DNA of 43,905 nt from CAYLJO01 sp964383905 (GTDB taxonomy: Bacteria; Acidobacteriota; Blastocatellia; Pyrinomonadales; Pyrinomonadaceae): positions 1 to 43,905 of the forward strand of contig CAYLJO010000022.1 of NCBI GenBank assembly GCA_964383905.1, in the 5' to 3' direction. A model generated the notes under the pieces. That model was not told where the DNA came from and did not search any database. It worked only from the letters and a program-made list of their open reading frames with translations. This document shows, piece by piece, positions 35,391 to 41,200 of this stretch. Each line of letters begins with the position of its first letter. The stretch's first letter is position 1. The translations under genes and the position numbers were made by a program.

Positions 35391-35868
35391 CCAGTATTAA
35401 CTCTCATCGGCCTCACTCACCGCCAAGGCAGCTTCATTGCATAGAGAAGCGCGCGGTTAGAGGTTTAGATGCCACTGACACGCGCGCTCGTCGGCCGTCC
35501 TGCGCTGGCTATAAGTATCCGGCTATTGCATCACTTTTTAATGACATACAAGACACTTTTCTATTTTTTACGGGGCACTTTTCCTGGATTTCATACACTT
35601 GTAATACCGCCGGGCAAAAATAGTTATACCATACGGGTGTAACATCTGAGACCGGCAACTAACGGTACGAGTGTGACATTTGCAACTACTGTCTCACTCC
35701 ATCCGTCAGGACTATGAACTCGTCTCGATGGCACTCAAAGTGAGTTATTCATCATGGGGGTTTATCGTTATGTAATTATAACGGGCGCAAAAGTCGTCGT
35801 CTGTACGTTTCCGTACCTAACGTTGTTGAATATGACGCCATCGGTTTGAGCCTCAAAAGATTTCGCGA
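35391..35868. other. Non-coding promoter region of the glf operon
   Basis: This 478-base stretch lies upstream of the glf operon and downstream of the PYP-like gene. It is AT-rich in the middle. It contains a pair of 17-base direct repeats (35632-35648 and 35666-35682) and a weak minus-strand promoter candidate (TTGTAT, 17-base spacer, CAATAG, near 35550-35520). No ORF with a ribosome site and no RNA gene are seen. Confidence 0.5.
35632..35682. repeat. Two 17-base direct repeats, possible operator
   Basis: TACGGGTGTAACATCTG at 35632 and TACGAGTGTGACATTTG at 35666 match at 14 of 17 positions, with starts 34 bp apart (about three helical turns). They lie 240-290 bp upstream of the first glycosyltransferase gene. 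Tandem sites at helical spacing are typical for activators, but no cognate regulator is identified. Confidence 0.4.
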
Positions 35869-36222
35869 TTACGAGGGGGTATCCGGCATAAGGCGAACAA
35901 GCGCCAGCCGTTCGCCTCCGAGTTGAGCTTGTTGGGTGATGCGTGCCAGCACTATCTGAGCTTTGATACTGCTGTGCTCGAATGGGAAGCTGATAGAGAA
36001 GCGCTGAACTGAATCACCATACGCCATGAAAGCGAGGAAACGGCTTTTGAGCTGGCTGACCTGTGGGCAGGGCATAATATCATTAAAGAAGTTTCGTCCA
36101 ACAATATTATCCGCCGGAACTTCCGGGTTCTGCTCAGCGGCGGGGCTGTAATGGATTACAGTTCCTGAGGCGTCGAGTTCCAGCAGGCCGAATGGTAAAC
36201 CCTCCGTTAATGTCTCTCCCAT
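35869..36222 (-). CDS. PAS protein resembling photoactive yellow protein
   Basis: A 117-residue single PAS domain starting at ATG 36222, with GAGGAAGGA just upstream; a TTG at 36240 is less likely. GLPFGLLELDASGTVIHY matches the PYP strand that contains Tyr42, and GRNFFNDIMPC matches the GKNFFKDVAPC segment that carries the chromophore Cys69. The Tyr25-to-Cys52 spacing is 27 residues, exactly as between PYP Tyr42 and Cys69, without a gap. The position of PYP Glu46 is Ala29 here, with Glu30 next to it; Thr50 and Arg52 are also replaced. PYP binds p-coumaric acid by a thioester; whether this protein does is unknown, and no chromophore-synthesis gene is in the window. It follows a small zinc-motif protein by 78 bases. 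Confidence 0.8.
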   Translation of the reverse strand: MGETLTEGLPFGLLELDASGTVIHYSPAAEQNPEVPADNIVGRNFFNDIMPCPQVSQLKSRFLAFMAYGDSVQRFSISFPFEHSSIKAQIVLARITQQAQLGGERLALVRLMPDTPS

Positions 36223-36300
36223 GAGTCCTTCCTCAGCCAAGTAAGTTAGAGCGGTTTTTCACCAGAGGTCATACGTCCGCTTTGTTCCCCCGACAATCTT

Positions 36301-36489
36301 TTAGCGGTTGCTCGACCATCGTGGTACACGGCCTTGCTGATAGGTGCGGTTGTATTCACTAAGCATGCGGGCATAGCACTTCAAGCACATGCCGTGAGAA
36401 TCTTTGACGTTATCCCGGCGGATGATCGCTTCACACCAGGAGCACTCCACCTTGAACCCTTCCCGCTCCTTGCCTATTTCCTTGTTCAT
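36301..36489 (-). CDS. Small CxxC / SHGxCxxC zinc-motif protein
   Basis: A 62-residue protein with CSWC at residues 16-19 and SHGMCLKC about 15 residues later, a likely zinc-binding treble-clef or ribbon. From memory, a similar CxxC-x-IR...SHGxCxxC block occurs at the C-terminus of many PAS and response-regulator proteins; here it stands alone. ATG 36489 has AGGGGG five bases upstream, whereas the upstream in-frame start at 36603 would have to read through a perfect 34-bp palindrome. It is followed on the same strand by the PYP-like gene, so they may work together in sensing. Confidence 0.7.
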   Translation of the reverse strand: MNKEIGKEREGFKVECSWCEAIIRRDNVKDSHGMCLKCYARMLSEYNRTYQQGRVPRWSSNR

Positions 36490-36518
36490 TATTCCCCCTA
36501 TAAATGGCGGCAATGAAA

Positions 36519-36552
36519 GAGGGGTCGAGTTTTGCGCAAAACTCGACCCCTC
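36519..36552. repeat. Perfect 34-bp palindrome
   Basis: Two 17-base arms (GAGGGGTCGAGTTTTGC and its exact complement) meet without a spacer. It lies 30 bp upstream of the zinc-motif gene. It could be a strong operator, a hairpin in the leader RNA, or the remnant of a mobile repeat. On neither strand is there a U-tract right after it. Confidence 0.75.
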
Positions 36553-37221
36553 ACCCACCCCTTGCTCGTACTCAACTCCCATCGACCCATTTTCAGTCTT
36601 CAATGCGAGGCTGTACCAATGAACAGACCACTCATTGAGCCTTCTTAATACGCATCAGCGGTTGATCCAAATTTCTTTATCACCCGCGTTATCTTTTAAA
36701 CCCAATGCTATCGCTCAAGCCGACGCCGGCAACCCAAGGTTAATACTTCGGCGGGCGACCTCTGCCCCCACTTGGCCCATTCCCTCTGACAGAACCGCTA
36801 CCGCTGCACCGAGCATTTTGATCGTTACCACTATCGAAAATTAGGCCCATCGGATGCGTGTTCTCAAATGAACACGTGGGTTATTCGGCCGGGGGTTAAC
36901 AAAATATATCAGCTACGGGGCGGAGGTTCTGTACTCTTTCGCACATAGCGCCCGCCCGCAGTCATGGAAGGAGAATCAACGAGACCGACGGCCAAAGCGG
37001 CGTGGTTCCCCGGGTCAGAAATCCTCTGATAAGTCTTCAATGCAAGCCAATTATCGAAGACTCAAAAGATAACTCAGACAGTGCTTCTGCCTTAATATCT
37101 TCGCTTTCCTGACGGCCTTCGGCACACCGCGGTCATTCTCCACGCAGAGCCCGTTTCTTTCGCCGCGGCAACTGCAAGTTGCTCTGAAGTTTGATTTCTA
37201 AGTCTGGCGGTTTAACGGAAA
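36553..37221. other. Non-coding stretch, nothing recognised
   Basis: About 670 bases between the palindrome and the terminator of the Bax-inhibitor-like gene. I see no ORF with a ribosome-binding site above about 40 codons, no tRNA or rRNA, and no repeat. The promoter of the zinc-motif/PYP pair should lie in its first part, but no strong match is visible. Confidence 0.5.
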
Positions 37222-37253
37222 AAGGGGCGGCGGGATGCATCCCGCCGCCCCTT
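37217..37253 (-). terminator. Rho-independent terminator after the Bax-inhibitor-like gene
   Basis: A perfect 32-bp palindrome (37222-37253; arms AAGGGGCGGCGGGATG and complement) lies 41 bases after the stop. On the minus strand it ends in CTTTTTCC, a short U-tract. It is strong enough to fold in either orientation. Confidence 0.8.
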
Positions 37254-37293
37254 AATCTTTCAGGCGTGAGGCCCTTTTGATGCAGGCATCAAT

Positions 37294-38037
37294 TTATCTT
37301 CTACCTGCGTTCAGTAGGCGGAGCAGGGCGATGAAGATGTTCCAGACGTCAAGGTAGAGCGAGAGCGCGCCCGCCACGTATTCATTCGTCGGGTAGCGGC
37401 GAATGATGTTTGACGTGTCATAGAGCACGAAGCCTGAGAACAGCAGCAAGGCGGCCGCCGAAACGGCAAAGCCGAGCGCCGTCGAAGCGACAAACATATT
37501 CAAAAGGGCGGCGATAACGATGACGATCAAGCCGGTCGTGATCATCCCGCGCAGGAAGCTGAAATCCTTATTGGAAACGAATACGTAAGCGGTCAGGCCG
37601 CCGAAAATACCGACTGTGAGCACGCCCGCCTGGAGCAGCGAAGCCGGATTATTCTGGCTGACAATCGCGATCAAGGGTGAAATCACCACGCCCGTCAGCG
37701 TGGTGAAGCCGAAGAGGGCGAGCAGATTCACGCCGGGCACATGCCGCACCGCCTGCGCCCCCATCACCGCGCCGAGCATCACGAGCAATGCGATGAATGG
37801 GTGATGAAGGGCCGCAAACATCAGCGAGGGGAAAACAAGGAGGGCGAGCAGCACGCCGCCAACCGCAAATAGGGTGGCAACGAAAAAGAGGGCGTACACT
37901 TTACGGATAAATCCGAGCCGCTCCGCCAGGCTCGCCTGTGCCGCCGTTTGGGCCTGAAGGCTGTTCCATCCGCCCGCCGGTGGTGGCCACCCTTGGGGCT
38001 GCGTGTAACGCTGATTCTGTGATTGAGATTCGTTCAT
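37294..38037 (-). CDS. Bax inhibitor-1/YccA family membrane protein
   Basis: A 247-residue inner-membrane protein with seven hydrophobic segments after a Gln/Pro-rich cytoplasmic N-terminus (NESQSQNQRYTQPQGWPPP). Family features are FIRKVYALFFVATLFAVGG in helix 1, FTTLTGVVISPLIA, and the C-terminal SGFVLYDTSNIIRRYPTNEYVAGALSLYLDVWNIFIALLRLL with its conserved acidic residues. ATG 38037 is chosen because AAGGA lies upstream and because the longer frame adds an atypical leader. Members conduct or sense Ca2+/H+ or interact with FtsH; the role here is general. It has its own terminator and is divergent from the glucan synthase gene. Confidence 0.92.
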   Translation of the reverse strand: MNESQSQNQRYTQPQGWPPPAGGWNSLQAQTAAQASLAERLGFIRKVYALFFVATLFAVGGVLLALLVFPSLMFAALHHPFIALLVMLGAVMGAQAVRHVPGVNLLALFGFTTLTGVVISPLIAIVSQNNPASLLQAGVLTVGIFGGLTAYVFVSNKDFSFLRGMITTGLIVIVIAALLNMFVASTALGFAVSAAALLLFSGFVLYDTSNIIRRYPTNEYVAGALSLYLDVWNIFIALLRLLNAGRR

Positions 38038-38255
38038 TTGAAAATTTTCCTTCGTCAAAATCCAACACCCGCCAGTGCTTCTCAGGAGGGCCTGGCTGAG
38101 CATTATTAAGATGCTTTTGAGCAGACCGGAGATGCAAAACTATTGGCCAGCATAACATATTTAAGAGACGCGCGCGGCTAAATCTCTACCGCAAATCGTG
38201 GTATCCTTGATACAACAAGCTTTAACGTAACTCTGACATTTTGATGAGAGCAGGC

Positions 38256-41200
38256 ATGGCGGAACTCTTTGTAAAATCTGTTGGGCGGCTTCAACGCATA
38301 TCCGTTAATGGTGATGAGGAGCCTATTCGCCAAGAATTGTACAGCGTCGAACGGCTCGAACAGTACGCATTAACGCTGGCGGCGGAGCACAAAGTTTCCT
38401 CACAGCCGCGACGCGGGCGGCGGCTACTCCCGCGCCTTGAAGAGAACAGACGGCTTCTCGTTGCGGCCTACCGCACACTCACGGACGCCGTGCGCAAAGA
38501 GCGGACGATTTCGCCCGCCTCCGAGTGGCTGGTCGATAATTTTCACATCGTCGAAGAGCAGCTGCGCGAGATTCGCGAGGACTTGCCCGCAAGCTATTAT
38601 TATGAGCTGCCAAAGCTCCAGGAGGGCGACCTCGCGGGCTACCCGCGCATCTACGCCGTCGCGCTCGCTCTCATCGCACATACCGACAGCCGCCTCGACG
38701 TTGAAACTCTCAGACGTTTCATCCGCACTTACCAGCAAGTCACCCCGCTTTCGATCGGCGAGCTGTGGGCCGTCGCCATCACATTGCGGCTGGCGCTCGT
38801 GGAGAATTTGCGCCGCCTCGCGGCGCGCATGGTCGCGGCGCGCGAGGAGCGTGAAGGGGCCGATACGCTGGCGGAAAAGATGCTGGAGATAGCGGGCCGG
38901 CAACAAGATGGTCTGATCCCGCTGCTCACCGAGCGATTCGGCAAGCGCGAACGAATAGGGGCGGCCTTCGTCGCCCAACTCTCACAGCGGTTGCGTGATC
39001 AGGATCCGGCGGTCATGCCCGCGCTCGACTGGCTGGAGCGGCGGCTCGCGCGTGACGGCCAGACCATCGAACAGGTCGTTCATCTCGAGCACCAGCGGCA
39101 GGCGGCGGCGCAGGTCACGGTCGGCAACATCATTACGAGCATGCGGCTGCTCTCGACGCTCGACTGGAAGAACTTTTTCGAGAGTGTCAGCCTCGTTGAC
39201 CCGTTGCTCGGCGAAGATCCGGCGGGCGCGTATAGGCAGATGGACTTTGCAACGCGTGACCGTTACCGCCATGAAATCGAGCGCATCGCCAAGCGGACCA
39301 GGGCGGCTGAACTGGATGTCACGCGAAGCGCGATCCGACTGGCCGCTCAGGCGAAGCAGGACGACCCGGAAGATTCTGCACGCGCACATGTCGGGTACTA
39401 TTTGATCGATGAAGGCCTCGCGCGACTGGAAAGCGATTTTGCCTATCACTCACCGCTCGGCGAAGGCCTTCGCCGGGCGTTCCAGCGCCACCCGACTGCC
39501 CTTTACCTTGGCACGCTTGCGCTACTGACAACACTCATCCTGACATCGTTCGCCTCTTATGCAGCGCACTTCGGCGCGAGTCCGCTCATGCTAGCCATCG
39601 TTGTGCTGCTCACTCTTGTGCCCGCCAGCAACATGGCCCTGAGCGTGCTGAACTGGGATATTACATCGCTCTTCAAACCGCGGCTGCTTCCTAAAATGGA
39701 GGTGACATCGGGCGTCCCTCCCGAAGCCCGCACGATGGTCGTTGTGCCGACGCTGTTGACGAGCGGGGAGACCGTTCGCGAACTGCTGGAAAGGATAGAG
39801 GTCCACTACCTCGCGAATCAAGACCCGCACATCTATTTTGCTTTGCTCGGAGATTACCCGGACGCGCCGCAGGAGGAGATGCCCGGAGACGAAGCGGTAC
39901 TTGAAGCCGCGGCCGGTGGTATCGAGCGTCTCAACGAGCGGTACGGCGAAGGGCGTGAGAACCGGTTTTACCTCTTTCATCGCCGCCGCCAGTGGAACGC
40001 CGGCGAAGGAAGGTGGATCGGCTGGGAGCGCAAGCGGGGCAAGCTGCATGAATTCAACCGCATGCTGCGTGGCGCGCGGGACACAAGTTTCATCGTCGCG
40101 ACAGCCGACGCGGCGTTTCTCTCGCAGATTCGGTACGTCATTACACTCGACTCCGACACGCAACTGCCGCGCGATGCGGCGCGGCGACTCATCGGCACGG
40201 CCTTGCACCCGCTCAGCCGCCCGCGCCTCGACCCGCGCGTGAATCGCGTCACGCGCGGCTACGGGATTCTGCAACCACGCGTCAGCGTCACGCTGGAGAG
40301 CGCCGCGCGTTCAAAGTTTGCGCGCATCTTCTCCGGCAACACCGGCATTGACCCTTACACGACAGCCGTTTCAGACGTTTATCAAGACCTTTTCGGCGAA
40401 GGCACGTTCACGGGTAAGGGACTCTACGATGTCGACGCCTTCGAGGCGGCGCTCGCCGGGCGCGTGCCGGAGTATCACATACTGAGTCATGATCTCTTCG
40501 AGGGCCTGTACGCGCGGGCGGCGCTTGTCACAGACATCGAGTTGCTGGACGACTACCCGGCGCACTACGATACCTACGCGAAGCGGCAACACCGCTGGAC
40601 GCGCGGCGACTGGCAGATCGCGCGTTGGCTCTGGCGGCGCGTGCCGGATGCACAGGGTAAATCTGTGCGCAACGACTTACCGCTCATCTCGCGCTGGAAA
40701 ATTCTGGACAACCTGCGACGCAGTCTGGTCGCGCCGACCGTGCTGTTGTGGCTCATCGCGGCGTGGGCGATCCTGCCGGGCGCGCCGGCCTTATGGACAC
40801 TGTTCGTTGTGCTCACGCTCGGATTTCCGGTCTACGCGCACGTGACGACGAGCCTGCTGCTGCACCCACGCGGCATCCCCTGGACCAGCCATTTCTGGAG
40901 CGTGTGGGGTGATATGCGGACCAATAGTGCGCAGGTGGCATTGACCATCACCTTTCTTCCGCACCAGGCATACCTGATGGTCGATGCCATCACGCGGGTC
41001 ATCTGCCGTAAGTTCGTCTCTCATAAACATCTGCTCGAATGGGTAACGGCGGCACAGGCCGAACGCGGGAACAGCCATGATCGGAGGACGTTTTTGCGCT
41101 TCATGTCGAGCGCCGAGGTGATCGCGGGTGCCGGGGCCGCGCTCGTTCTGGCGCCGAGGCCGAGCGCTCTGCCCATCGCCGCGCCGTTTCTGCTCGCCTG

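Noticed and set aside
36490..36603. Longer N-terminus for the zinc-motif protein
   Set aside because: It would translate through the 34-bp palindrome, is unlike the rest of the protein, and ATG 36489 has a much better ribosome site.
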